Source: Lachnospiraceae bacterium M18-1 (lineage in GTDB: Bacteria > Bacillota > Clostridia > Lachnospirales > Lachnospiraceae). Taken from it: a stretch of 64,000 bases of DNA. Numbering within the stretch: position 1 is the first letter of the stretch; each line of letters starts with the position of its first letter. Where the stretch lies: NCBI GenBank assembly GCA_000403295.2, contig KE159609.1:400715-464714 (forward strand), in the 5' to 3' direction. The notes below the pieces were generated by a model that was not told the origin of the DNA, did no database searches, and worked only from the letters and a program-made list of their open reading frames with translations. A program made the translations under genes and the position numbers. Shown piece by piece: positions 47,049-55,765 of the stretch.

Positions 47049-47306
47049 ATGAAAACATTTAGTTATGAGATTAAAGACGCAATCGGAATCCACGCAAGAC
47101 CGGCAGGACTTCTGGCAAAGGAAGCTAAGAAGTATGAGAGCAAGATCGTGCTGAAAAAAGAAGGCAAGTCCGCTGAGGCGACCAAGCTGATGGCGATCAT
47201 GGGCATGGGCGTAAAGTGCGGCAATGTTGTGGACGTAGAGATCGAGGGTGCGGATGAAGAAAAGGCATACGAAGACATCAAAGCATTCTTCGAAGCAAAC
47301 CTGTAA
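47049..47306 (+). CDS. ptsH: HPr-like phosphocarrier protein with Lys at position 46
   Basis: 85 residues from the ATG at 47049 (MKTFSYEIKDAIGIHARPAG) with AGGAGG six bases away. HPr carries phosphate from EI to EIIA on His15, which is present in GIHARPAG. Aligned without gaps to Bacillus HPr, the regulatory Ser46 position is Lys (EATKLMAIMGMG), preceded by Thr45. HPr kinase control by Ser46 phosphorylation should therefore be lost unless Thr45 takes over. It sits directly before ptsI, so it is probably the main HPr. Confidence 0.92.
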   Translation: MKTFSYEIKDAIGIHARPAGLLAKEAKKYESKIVLKKEGKSAEATKLMAIMGMGVKCGNVVDVEIEGADEEKAYEDIKAFFEANL

Positions 47307-47348
47307 AAAAGATTACTATTCACAGTCATACAATAGGAGTATATTGTT

Positions 47349-48968
47349 ATGTTAAAATTTTCGGGAAAATCCGTATACAAGGGAATCGTCCTTGGTCCGG
47401 CGGCCGTATTGAAGAACAATGATTTCCAGGTGAAGCGGGAAAGGTCCGAGGATCCGGAGGCGGAGATCGCCAGAGTAGAGACGGCGGTTGAAAAAGCACA
47501 GGAACAGCTCCAGAAGCTGTACGATAAAGCTGTGATCGAGGTGGGCGAAGCAAGCGCCGCCATTTTCGAGGTCCATCAGATGATGCTGGAGGACGACGAT
47601 TACCGGGATGCGATCAGCAGTATGATCCGCACAGAGCAGATCAACGCAGAATATGCCGTAGCAGTGACCGGTGATAACTTCTCTGAAATGTTCGCCAATA
47701 TGGATGATGATTACATGAAGGCCAGGGCGGCGGATATCAAGGATATTTCCAACCGCCTGGTACGTAACCTGTCCGGACAGGAGGATGTGGATTTCAGCTC
47801 CATGGAGCCGTCCGTCATCATTGCGGACGATCTGAGCCCAAGCGAGACAGTCCAGATGGATAAGAGCAAGATTCTGGCATTCGTCACAGTCCATGGTTCC
47901 ACCAATTCCCATACGGCAATCCTTGCACGTATGATGAACATTCCTGCGCTGATCGGTGTACCGCTGGATCTGGATGAGGTACATACGGGGCAGACTGTCA
48001 TTGTGGACGGTTTCAAAGCGGAAGCGGTATTCGATCCGACAGAAGAACTGTGCCGGGAGACGGAAAGCCGGATGAAAGAGGAGCAGGAAAAGGCAGAACT
48101 CCTGCAGACTTTGAAAGGAAAGGAAAATGTGACCCTTTCCGGCAAAAAGATTCATATTTATGCCAATATCGGAAGCGTCGGCGACGTAGGATATGTATTG
48201 GAAAATGACGCGGGAGGCATCGGACTCTTCCGGAGCGAATTTTTGTATCTGGGCCGGAATGATCTTCCGACGGAGGAGGAGCAGTTCCAGGCATACCGGC
48301 AGGTCGTTCAGACCATGGCAGGGAAGAAGGTCATCATCCGGACGCTGGATATCGGTGCGGATAAGCAGGCAGACTATCTGAACCTTGGAAACGAAGACAA
48401 TCCTGCCCTGGGCTACCGTGCAATCCGTATCTGTTTAAAGCAGCCGGACATTTTCAAGACACAGCTGCGTGCCCTTTTGCGGGCGGCGGCATACGGCAAC
48501 CTATCCATCATGTATCCGATGATCATTTCCACAGAGGAAGTGCAGCAGATCTACAGAATCGTGGACGAGGTGGAATGTGAGCTCAACGATGCTGGGATTC
48601 CGTACAAGGTCCCGGAGCAGGGGATCATGATCGAGACACCGGCTTCTGTCATGATCAGCGATGAACTGGCGGAGATGGTAGATTTCTTCTGCATCGGGAC
48701 CAATGACCTGACCCAGTACACGCTGGCCATTGACCGCCAGAATGAAAAGCTGGATGATTTTTACAATCCTCACCATAAGGCAATCCTGCGGATGATCAAG
48801 ATGGTGGTGGACAATGCCCACAAGCATGGAAAATGGGCAGGGATCTGCGGCGAGCTGGGAGCGGACCTGGAGCTGACACAGGAATTTGTACGGATGGGGC
48901 TGGATGAGCTTTCTGTAGCGCCTTCCATGGTTCTCAAAGTAAGAAAAAATATCAGGGAAATGGAATAG
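47349..48968 (+). CDS. ptsI: Phosphoenolpyruvate-protein phosphotransferase (enzyme I)
   Basis: 539 residues, slightly shorter than the usual ~570. It takes phosphate from PEP and passes it to HPr. The phospho-His domain motif is present (GSTNSHTAILARMMNIPAL), as are the PEP-binding IGLFRSEFLYL, IRTLDIGADKQ and the C-terminal catalytic ICGELGAD (Cys). Start follows AATAGGAG. Cotranscribed with ptsH, 42 bp apart. Confidence 0.96.
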   Translation: MLKFSGKSVYKGIVLGPAAVLKNNDFQVKRERSEDPEAEIARVETAVEKAQEQLQKLYDKAVIEVGEASAAIFEVHQMMLEDDDYRDAISSMIRTEQINAEYAVAVTGDNFSEMFANMDDDYMKARAADIKDISNRLVRNLSGQEDVDFSSMEPSVIIADDLSPSETVQMDKSKILAFVTVHGSTNSHTAILARMMNIPALIGVPLDLDEVHTGQTVIVDGFKAEAVFDPTEELCRETESRMKEEQEKAELLQTLKGKENVTLSGKKIHIYANIGSVGDVGYVLENDAGGIGLFRSEFLYLGRNDLPTEEEQFQAYRQVVQTMAGKKVIIRTLDIGADKQADYLNLGNEDNPALGYRAIRICLKQPDIFKTQLRALLRAAAYGNLSIMYPMIISTEEVQQIYRIVDEVECELNDAGIPYKVPEQGIMIETPASVMISDELAEMVDFFCIGTNDLTQYTLAIDRQNEKLDDFYNPHHKAILRMIKMVVDNAHKHGKWAGICGELGADLELTQEFVRMGLDELSVAPSMVLKVRKNIREME

Positions 48969-48971
48969 TCG

Positions 48972-48990
48972 GTGAACTGTTATTGTTCAC
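48972..48990 (+). terminator. Hairpin after ptsI
   Basis: GTGAAC / GTTCAC (48972-48977, 48985-48990) with a 7-nt loop, three bases after the stop. No T tract, so weak at best as a terminator. The following bases (CGTGCACTCGCTGCACCAGC) resemble the nested element at 4208-4354. Confidence 0.35.
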
Positions 48991-49041
48991 ACGGCGTCGT
49001 GCACTCGCTGCACCAGCATCCTGTAACTACAATAGTTATTC

Positions 49042-49070
49042 TTGCTTTTTTTAGCCTTATTGAGTATAGT
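49042..49070 (+). promoter_or_regulatory. Promoter of tilS-hpt-ftsH
   Basis: TTGCTT (49042-49047), 17 bp, TATAGT (49065-49070), 25 bp before the tilS start. Confidence 0.6.
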
Positions 49071-49094
49071 ATACCTGAAAGGCTGAGGTATATT

Positions 49095-50645
49095 ATGGAA
49101 AAAGTAAGGGCGTATATTGAAAGATATCATATGATTTCGGCAGAAGATCATATTATAGCAGGTATATCGGGCGGAGCAGACTCGGTATGCCTGCTTTGTG
49201 TGCTTTTGGATATCCGGGACAGGCTGGGAATTTCTCTCACGGCAGTCCATGTCAATCATGGCCTGCGGGGGGAAGCGGCGGACCATGACGAGACCTTTGT
49301 ACGGGAGCTGTGCGGAAAATACAGCGTCCCCCTGGAAGTTTTTCGGGTGGATTTGGAATCAATTTCCAAAAACAGGAAACAATCTCATGAGGAGTGCGGC
49401 AGAAACATCCGCCGGGAAGCTTTTGAAAAGGTCTGCATAAAGCGGAAAGGCACGAAGATCGCCCTGGCACACCATCAGAATGACAATGCAGAGACACTCC
49501 TGTGGAACCTGGCAAGAGGGACCGGGCTGGCAGGGCTGGGCGGGATCCGTCCGGTCAACGAAAGATATATCCGCCCCCTCCTGTGCCTGAGCCGGGATGA
49601 AATCGAGGATTTCCTGAAAAAGCGGGGGCAGGGGTACTGTACAGATGATACCAACAATTACACGAAGTATACGCGCAATAAGCTGCGGCATCTGGTGATC
49701 CCTGTTCTGGAGAAGGAGGTCAATTTCCAGTCTGTCCGGCATATGAATGAAGTAATGGAACAGCTGCGGGAAGTTCAGGATTACATGGAACAGCGCACAG
49801 CGGAAGCGCTGCGGGAATATGTCAGAACCGAAGGTCCGCCCGGATATTTCCTGATCACAAAGGAACTTCGGGAGAAAGAGCCGGATATCCTCTGTACGAT
49901 GGTGATCCGGAAGGTTATGGAACTGGCCGCGGGAGAGATGCGGGATATGGGCAGAGTCCATATCCGCGGGGTGCTGGATCTGTTTCAGAAGCAGTCCGGC
50001 AGGAGCCTGGACCTTCCGCTTTTCATACGGGCGGTCCGTACTTACGAAGGGGTAGCGTTGTACCGGAAGCCGGAAAGCAAAGCGGAAGTTCTGCCTGCGG
50101 TTTCCGGAAGGGCCGAGGAATCTTTGCATGCCGCCGGAGACGGAAGCCCGGCTGTATGCAGGCTGTCAGGGGAGGCAGCAGTATCCCCGCCTGGCAGGAA
50201 AGACGCATGCCGGGCGGCACACAGCCCGCCGGAGGGCGAAAATCCTGTCTGCCAGCTGCAGATTCCGGGGGAAACCCGTATCCCGGACATGGGACTGACC
50301 ATCCGGTGCGTGATATTCCCGAAAACAATGTGTTTTTCTATGGAGGAAATCCCACAAAAAGTGTACACGAAATGGTTTGACTATGATATAATAAAAAAAG
50401 CGCCCTGTATCCGGACGAGACAGGGAGGCGATCAGATTACCATTGATCAGGCGGGGCACCGCCAGAAACTAAAATCCTGGTTCATCAATGAGAAGATACC
50501 TGCAGGAGAGAGAGAGTCTATTCCCTGCATTGCATCCGGAAGTGATATCCTTTGGATACTGGGACACCGCATGAGCAGCGCGTACCAGGTCACTGGCCGG
50601 ACAGAGCGGATCCTGCAGATAGAGGTTGTGAAAGAGGAGAATTAG
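49095..50645 (+). CDS. tilS: tRNA(Ile)-lysidine synthetase
   Basis: 516 residues from the ATG at 49095 (MEKVRAYIERYHMI); the frame extends upstream, but those residues come from the promoter region. TilS converts C34 of tRNA-Ile(CAU) to lysidine, so that it reads AUA. PP-loop SGGADSVCLL, AVHVNHGLRG, LAHHQNDNAETLLWNLARGTG and the RNK(L)R motif (YTKYTRNKLRHLVIP) are present. A low-complexity Ala/Gly/Pro/Ser insertion (~residues 330-395) lengthens the C-terminal part beyond the usual ~460. Followed by hpt and ftsH as in Bacillus. Confidence 0.95.
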   Translation: MEKVRAYIERYHMISAEDHIIAGISGGADSVCLLCVLLDIRDRLGISLTAVHVNHGLRGEAADHDETFVRELCGKYSVPLEVFRVDLESISKNRKQSHEECGRNIRREAFEKVCIKRKGTKIALAHHQNDNAETLLWNLARGTGLAGLGGIRPVNERYIRPLLCLSRDEIEDFLKKRGQGYCTDDTNNYTKYTRNKLRHLVIPVLEKEVNFQSVRHMNEVMEQLREVQDYMEQRTAEALREYVRTEGPPGYFLITKELREKEPDILCTMVIRKVMELAAGEMRDMGRVHIRGVLDLFQKQSGRSLDLPLFIRAVRTYEGVALYRKPESKAEVLPAVSGRAEESLHAAGDGSPAVCRLSGEAAVSPPGRKDACRAAHSPPEGENPVCQLQIPGETRIPDMGLTIRCVIFPKTMCFSMEEIPQKVYTKWFDYDIIKKAPCIRTRQGGDQITIDQAGHRQKLKSWFINEKIPAGERESIPCIASGSDILWILGHRMSSAYQVTGRTERILQIEVVKEEN

Positions 50646-50722
50646 GCAGTATAGAGCAAAAGAAGATTAAGCAGTAAAAATAGCCACTCAAATGAGAAAA
50701 ATGCATTACGGAGGAAAAAAAG

Positions 50723-51247
50723 ATGGCGGAGACAATTCGGGAACTGATATCAGAGCAGGACGTAGACAAGAGGATCGAAGAACTGGGACAGCAGATCAGC
50801 CGGGATTATGCGGGCAAAAGCATTCATCTGATCTGTATATTAAAAGGCGGCGCATTTTTTATGTGCGAGCTGGCGAAGCGGATCACGCTTCCGGTGTCCA
50901 TTGATTTTATGTACGTAAGCAGTTATGGAGATGCAACATCGTCCAGCGGCAATATCAAGATCAAAAAGGATCTGGATGAATCCGTTGAGGGCAAGGATGT
51001 GCTGATCGTAGAGGATATCATTGATTCGGGACGGACCCTGTATTTCCTGACGAGGGAACTTGAAAAGCGGGGGGCAAAGAGTATCCGCCTGTGTACGCTG
51101 CTGGATAAGCCGGACCGCAGGGTAGTGGAAGTCAGGACTGATTATGTCGGTTTTCAGATCCCGGATGAATTTGTCGTGGGCTACGGCCTCGATTATGCAC
51201 AAAAATACCGTACACTGCCATATATCGGTGTTGTAGAGGGAGTATAA
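50723..51247 (+). CDS. hpt: Hypoxanthine phosphoribosyltransferase
   Basis: 174 residues, with GGAGG upstream. Purine salvage: joins hypoxanthine or guanine to PRPP. The PRPP loop is [31 protein letters not shown] and the C-terminal [19 protein letters not shown] fit the family. In Firmicutes it lies between tilS and ftsH, and here too, 23 bp before ftsH. Confidence 0.97.
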   Translation: MAETIRELISEQDVDKRIEELGQQISRDYAGKSIHLICILKGGAFFMCELAKRITLPVSIDFMYVSSYGDATSSSGNIKIKKDLDESVEGKDVLIVEDIIDSGRTLYFLTRELEKRGAKSIRLCTLLDKPDRRVVEVRTDYVGFQIPDEFVVGYGLDYAQKYRTLPYIGVVEGV

Positions 51248-51269
51248 AGTTGGGAAGGAGCAGAAACCA

Positions 51270-53165
51270 TTGAATAACAATAACAAGTACAGGACAATGA
51301 GCGGTGCGAGTGTCGTCATGTTTATTGCCATTGTGTTTTTTGCACTCTGGTTTACAGGGCAGATGCAGCAGCGCGACCAGGAGATGACGTACACGGATTT
51401 CGTACAGCAGGTGAAGGACGACAACGTGGCAGTAGCTATCATCAACCAGAGCAAGTCCGTTCCCACTGGAACGGTCTCTGTTACACTGAAAAGTCCGCAT
51501 TCGTCCAGAGTCGTTCACGTGTCGGATGTAAATAAGGCCCAGGAATTACTGTCCGATCATAAGGTGAAGTATGATATCCTGAAGGTACCGGAGGACACGA
51601 TGTTCACTACGGTCGTGGTGCCGGTTCTGATCACCATGGCAGGCGTATTTCTGATCTTCCTGCTGATGAACCGCCAGGGAGGCGGAGGCGCCAATGCAAA
51701 GGCGATGAACTTTGGAAAGAGCCGCGCCCGTCTGAACAGCCCGGCGGACAAGCAGGTGACATTTGCCGAAGTGGCAGGACTGAAAGAAGAAAAAGAAGAG
51801 CTGGAAGAGATCGTAGACTTCCTGAAGGCTCCGAAAAAGTATATCCAGGTAGGCGCCAGGATTCCAAAGGGCGTACTTCTGGAGGGGCCTCCGGGAACTG
51901 GTAAGACGCTGCTGGCCAAGGCGATCGCAGGAGAAGCCGGGGTGCCGTTTTTCAGTATTTCCGGTTCCGATTTTGTAGAAATGTTTGTAGGCGTGGGCGC
52001 GTCCCGGGTACGGGACCTGTTCCAGGATGCCAAGAAAAATGCCCCCTGTATTATCTTTATTGATGAGATCGACGCCGTGGCAAGGCGGCGCGGAAGCGGG
52101 TTGGGCGGCGGACATGACGAGAGGGAGCAGACGTTGAACCAGCTTCTGGTGGAGATGGACGGATTCGGGGTCAATGAAGGGATCATTGTGATGGCGGCGA
52201 CCAACCGAAAGGATATCCTGGATCCCGCGATCCTGCGTCCGGGCCGTTTTGACCGGAACGTGATCGTGGGCCGTCCGGATGTAGGCGGACGGGAAGAGAT
52301 TCTGAAGGTCCATGCAAAAAACAAGCCTCTGGGCGACGACGTGGATCTCAAGCAGATCGCGCAGACTACCGCAGGATTTACCGGAGCAGACCTGGAAAAC
52401 CTGCTGAATGAGGCTGCGATCCTGGCAGCCAGGGACAACCGGATCTTTCTGCAGCAGAAGGACATCCGGCACGCGTTTGTGAAGGTCGGGATCGGACCCG
52501 AGAAGAAGAGCCGAATTGTTTCAGAAAAGGAAAGGAGGATCACCGCATATCATGAGGCGGGGCATGCGATCCTGTTTCATGTACTGCCGGACGTAGGGCC
52601 GGTCTATAGTGTGTCGATCGTACCGACCGGGGCAGCAGGCGGCTATACGATGCCCCTTCCGGAGCGCGATGACATGTTCAATACAAAAGGGCATATGCTG
52701 CAGCAGATTACCGTATCCCTGGGAGGACGTGTGGCAGAGGAAGAGATTTTCGATGACATTACTACAGGGGCGTCTCAGGATATCCGCCAGGCAACGGCAA
52801 TCGCAAAGTCCATGATCACTAAATTCGGTATGTCCGAGCGCCTTGGACTGATCAATTACGATAATGACAGCGATGAGGTATTTATTGGAAGGGACTTCGG
52901 ACATACTTCCAGAGGATATGGAGAGAAGATCGCGGGCACCATCGATGAAGAAGTGAAACGGATCATCGACGAGTGCTATAACCGGGCGAGAGGGCTCTTG
53001 CAGGAGTACCATTCCGTACTGGACGCATGCGCAAAGCTGCTGTTGGAGAAGGAAAAGATATCACGGAAAGAATTTGAAGCGCTTTTTGATAAGGCTTCTG
53101 CAGGAAATATGGACATCCTCGATATGGACGGGATGCATTCGGATGTATATCCTGCAGGAATCTGA
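51270..53165 (+). CDS. ftsH: ATP-dependent zinc metalloprotease FtsH
   Basis: 631 residues from a TTG (51270) with AAGGAG 11 bases away. Two N-terminal membrane helices ([34 protein letters not shown]) flank a short external domain. AAA+ core: Walker A GPPGTGKT (~207), Walker [11 protein letters not shown], second region of homology, then the zinc site HEAGH (~427). It degrades membrane and regulatory proteins as a hexamer. The C-terminus lacks the long tail of some homologues. Confidence 0.96.
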   Translation: MNNNNKYRTMSGASVVMFIAIVFFALWFTGQMQQRDQEMTYTDFVQQVKDDNVAVAIINQSKSVPTGTVSVTLKSPHSSRVVHVSDVNKAQELLSDHKVKYDILKVPEDTMFTTVVVPVLITMAGVFLIFLLMNRQGGGGANAKAMNFGKSRARLNSPADKQVTFAEVAGLKEEKEELEEIVDFLKAPKKYIQVGARIPKGVLLEGPPGTGKTLLAKAIAGEAGVPFFSISGSDFVEMFVGVGASRVRDLFQDAKKNAPCIIFIDEIDAVARRRGSGLGGGHDEREQTLNQLLVEMDGFGVNEGIIVMAATNRKDILDPAILRPGRFDRNVIVGRPDVGGREEILKVHAKNKPLGDDVDLKQIAQTTAGFTGADLENLLNEAAILAARDNRIFLQQKDIRHAFVKVGIGPEKKSRIVSEKERRITAYHEAGHAILFHVLPDVGPVYSVSIVPTGAAGGYTMPLPERDDMFNTKGHMLQQITVSLGGRVAEEEIFDDITTGASQDIRQATAIAKSMITKFGMSERLGLINYDNDSDEVFIGRDFGHTSRGYGEKIAGTIDEEVKRIIDECYNRARGLLQEYHSVLDACAKLLLEKEKISRKEFEALFDKASAGNMDILDMDGMHSDVYPAGI

Positions 53166-53284
53166 AAAATGTAAAACAATCATCAATCGGGCTATTTGAA
53201 TGTAGTTCCTCAAATCGGGGAGGGAATGACAGATATATCGGATGTGAGTGCATAGGCAACAATTGGAGAAGGCTGGCACAGTGT

Positions 53285-53340
53285 TATACCAGGGGGCAGA
53301 AAAAACGGCCGAATGGCATAATGGGAAGCCCTTGGGTATA
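53285..53340 (-). repeat. 46-bp repeat family, locus D: diverged single unit
   Basis: The minus strand from 53340 reads TATACCCAAGGGCTTCCCAT, then the diverged core to 53302. On the plus strand TATACCAGGGGGC (53285-53297) is an inverted, imperfect copy of the repeat's own first 13 bases, so this locus looks like a head-to-head pair with one unit truncated. It lies 28 bp before the GH13 gene start. Confidence 0.7.
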
Positions 53341-53368
53341 ATTTCTAACACGAATAAGGGGGTTCAAA

Positions 53369-55711
53369 ATGCAATCACAGTTTTTTAAATCTTGGAAAAA
53401 AAGAATGAGATGGCCGAAAGGTGACTTCAAACAGGAAAGACATGAAATCAGTGAGAAACATGAGAATCTGAAAACAGGAACAGAAAAAGAAGAAAAGTCA
53501 GAGCCAATCACAGAAACAGAGGAAAAAACAGCAGTGCCGGAGCCGGCAGGCGCGGTACGGAACACAGAAAACGAAACAAAAGCGCGGCATCCAGAAGAGG
53601 CTGCGCGGTTTGAAGATACGGAAGAGGTCTATAAATCAATTCACCCAAAAGGAGATTTTAAGATGTGCAGAGACGCGTTGTTCTGCGACGGGACTTCTTC
53701 CTATGTGATGCCGCCTGAACCTGCGAAAGGGCAGAGGATCAGGCTGCGTTTCCGCACGGCCCGGAACAATGTCAGTACGGTCCTTTTAGTGGCGGATTCC
53801 GGGATCTATCAGATGGAACGGGCTCTGTCACGCGGCGTATTTGATTATTATGAGATCAGCTGGAAGCTTGGCACGGAAGTGTTTTCTTATTATTTTGAGA
53901 TCCATTGCGGAGATGAGGTGTGTTATTATAACCGGACTGGCGTATCGGATGACATCAAGCCTCATTATTCGTTCCGGATCGTACCGGGATTTTCCACCCC
54001 GGACTGGGCAAAAGGCGCTGTCATGTATCAGATTTTCGTGGACCGTTTTTATAATGGAAATCCGGAAAATGATGTCAAAGACCGGGAGTACATCTACATC
54101 GGCGAGCCTGTCAGAAAAGTGGAGGACTGGAATGAAATGCCCCATGCCATGGATGTGCGCAGATTTTACGGGGGCGACCTTCAAGGCGTGATGGAAAAGC
54201 TGGATTATCTGCAGGAGCTGGGTGTGGAGGTGATTTATTTTAACCCGCTGTTTGTATCGCCCTCCAACCATAAGTATGATATCCAGGATTACGATTATAT
54301 TGATCCGCATTTTGGAATCTTTATCCAGGACGGAGAGGAAGCCCTGCCGGAAGGGGCCGTGGACAATACAAACGCAGAACTGTACAAGAAGCGGGTCGGA
54401 AATCTGGAAAATCTGGAAGCCAGCAATGAACTGTTCATCCGTCTGGTGGAAGAGATCCACCGCCGGGGCATGCGGGTGATCCTTGACGGAGTATTTAACC
54501 ACTGCGGCTCCTTTAATAAATGGATGGACCGGGAGCGTATTTACGAGAATCAGGAAGGGTATGAGAAGGGCGCGTTTATCAGCAAGGACAGCCCTTACCG
54601 CAGCTTTTTCCATTTCCATAATAACGAAGATTCTGCATGGCCGTATAATACCAGCTATGACGGATGGTGGGGGAATGATACCCTGCCGAAGATGAATTAC
54701 GAAGATTCCAGGAAGCTGGAAGATTATATTATGGAGATCGGAAGGAAATGGGTGTCTCCGCCTTATAATGTAGACGGATGGAGGCTGGATGTGGCGGCGG
54801 ATCTGGGCCATACCAATGAGTATAACCATGCATTCTGGAAACGGTTTCGTAAGGAGATCAAGGGTGTCCGGCCGGATGCGCTCATTCTGGCGGAGCATTA
54901 CGGAGACCCGGCGGAATGGCTGCAGGGGGATGAGTGGGACAGCATCATGAACTATGATGCATTTATGGAACCGCTGACCTGGTTTCTGACCGGAATGGAA
55001 AAGCACAGCGATGAGTTCAGGCCGGATTTATTAGGAAATGCGGATTATTTTGTCAATACGATGAATCATTTTATGTCCTGTATGCAGACTTCATCCCTGC
55101 AGACGGCGATGAACGAGCTATCCAATCATGACCACTCCCGTTTCATGACGCGGACCAGCCAGGTGGTAGGCCGTCTGGGCGGTATGGACCACAGGGCGGC
55201 AGAGGAAGGCGTCATCCCTGCTATAATGGCGGAAGCGGTTGCGGTGCAGATGACCTGGGTCGGAGCGCCCACGGTATACTACGGGGATGAGGCGGGACTG
55301 TGCGGATTTACAGACCCGGACAGCCGGAGACCGTACCCCTGGGGAAAAGAAAAGCAGCGTATGATTGATTTCCATCGTGAAATGATCAGGATACATAAGA
55401 GTGAGCGGCCGCTGCGCACCGGATCCCTTCGGATGCTGTACTGGGAGAAAGATGTGCTGGCATTCGGAAGATTTCAGGGTGACGAGCAGGTGGTTGTGAT
55501 CCTGAATAACAGTGAGAGCCTTCGGGAGGTCACAGTCCCGGTATGGATGGCGGAAGTGCCGATGACCGGAAGGATGAAACGGCTGATCTATTCTTATGAA
55601 GATGATTTTACAACAAAGAAGGATGAATATATTATCCATAATGGAGAAATCGTAGTGAATATGGGGCGTCACTCCGTACTCGTTGCGAAAACAAAAAGGG
55701 CAGACGGATGA
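53369..55711 (+). CDS. GH13 alpha-glycosidase (neopullulanase/cyclomaltodextrinase-like)
   Basis: 780 residues from the ATG at 53369 (AAGGGGG upstream). The first ~98 residues are Lys/Glu-rich and disordered. An inner ATG at 53663 also has a strong AAAAGGAG eight bases away and starts exactly at the folded part, giving a 682-residue form. Then an N-terminal CBM34-like domain and the TIM barrel: VDRFYNGNP, GVFNHCG, GWRLDVAAD (nucleophile Asp ~474), ILAEHYGD (acid/base Glu ~507), SNHDHSRF (Asp ~587). It hydrolyses alpha-1,4 (and perhaps 1,6) links in maltodextrins or glycogen. No signal peptide is seen, so it is intracellular. Confidence 0.9.
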   Translation: MQSQFFKSWKKRMRWPKGDFKQERHEISEKHENLKTGTEKEEKSEPITETEEKTAVPEPAGAVRNTENETKARHPEEAARFEDTEEVYKSIHPKGDFKMCRDALFCDGTSSYVMPPEPAKGQRIRLRFRTARNNVSTVLLVADSGIYQMERALSRGVFDYYEISWKLGTEVFSYYFEIHCGDEVCYYNRTGVSDDIKPHYSFRIVPGFSTPDWAKGAVMYQIFVDRFYNGNPENDVKDREYIYIGEPVRKVEDWNEMPHAMDVRRFYGGDLQGVMEKLDYLQELGVEVIYFNPLFVSPSNHKYDIQDYDYIDPHFGIFIQDGEEALPEGAVDNTNAELYKKRVGNLENLEASNELFIRLVEEIHRRGMRVILDGVFNHCGSFNKWMDRERIYENQEGYEKGAFISKDSPYRSFFHFHNNEDSAWPYNTSYDGWWGNDTLPKMNYEDSRKLEDYIMEIGRKWVSPPYNVDGWRLDVAADLGHTNEYNHAFWKRFRKEIKGVRPDALILAEHYGDPAEWLQGDEWDSIMNYDAFMEPLTWFLTGMEKHSDEFRPDLLGNADYFVNTMNHFMSCMQTSSLQTAMNELSNHDHSRFMTRTSQVVGRLGGMDHRAAEEGVIPAIMAEAVAVQMTWVGAPTVYYGDEAGLCGFTDPDSRRPYPWGKEKQRMIDFHREMIRIHKSERPLRTGSLRMLYWEKDVLAFGRFQGDEQVVVILNNSESLREVTVPVWMAEVPMTGRMKRLIYSYEDDFTTKKDEYIIHNGEIVVNMGRHSVLVAKTKRADG

Positions 55712-55722
55712 TCTGCCCCTTT
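55698..55722 (+). terminator. Terminator overlapping the GH13 stop codon
   Basis: GGGCAGA (55698-55704) and TCTGCCC (55712-55718), extended by A/T pairs, then CTTTT; the stop codon TGA (55709-55711) lies in the loop. The stem therefore encodes the last residues of the enzyme. Confidence 0.75.
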
Positions 55723-55765
55723 TCATACCATTGTATAAGTGCATTTATGGACAGAAAGGAAGCCT

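Noticed and set aside
53828..55006. 392-codon minus-strand ORF inside the GH13 gene
   Set aside because: Antisense shadow; the plus-strand enzyme has all catalytic motifs.
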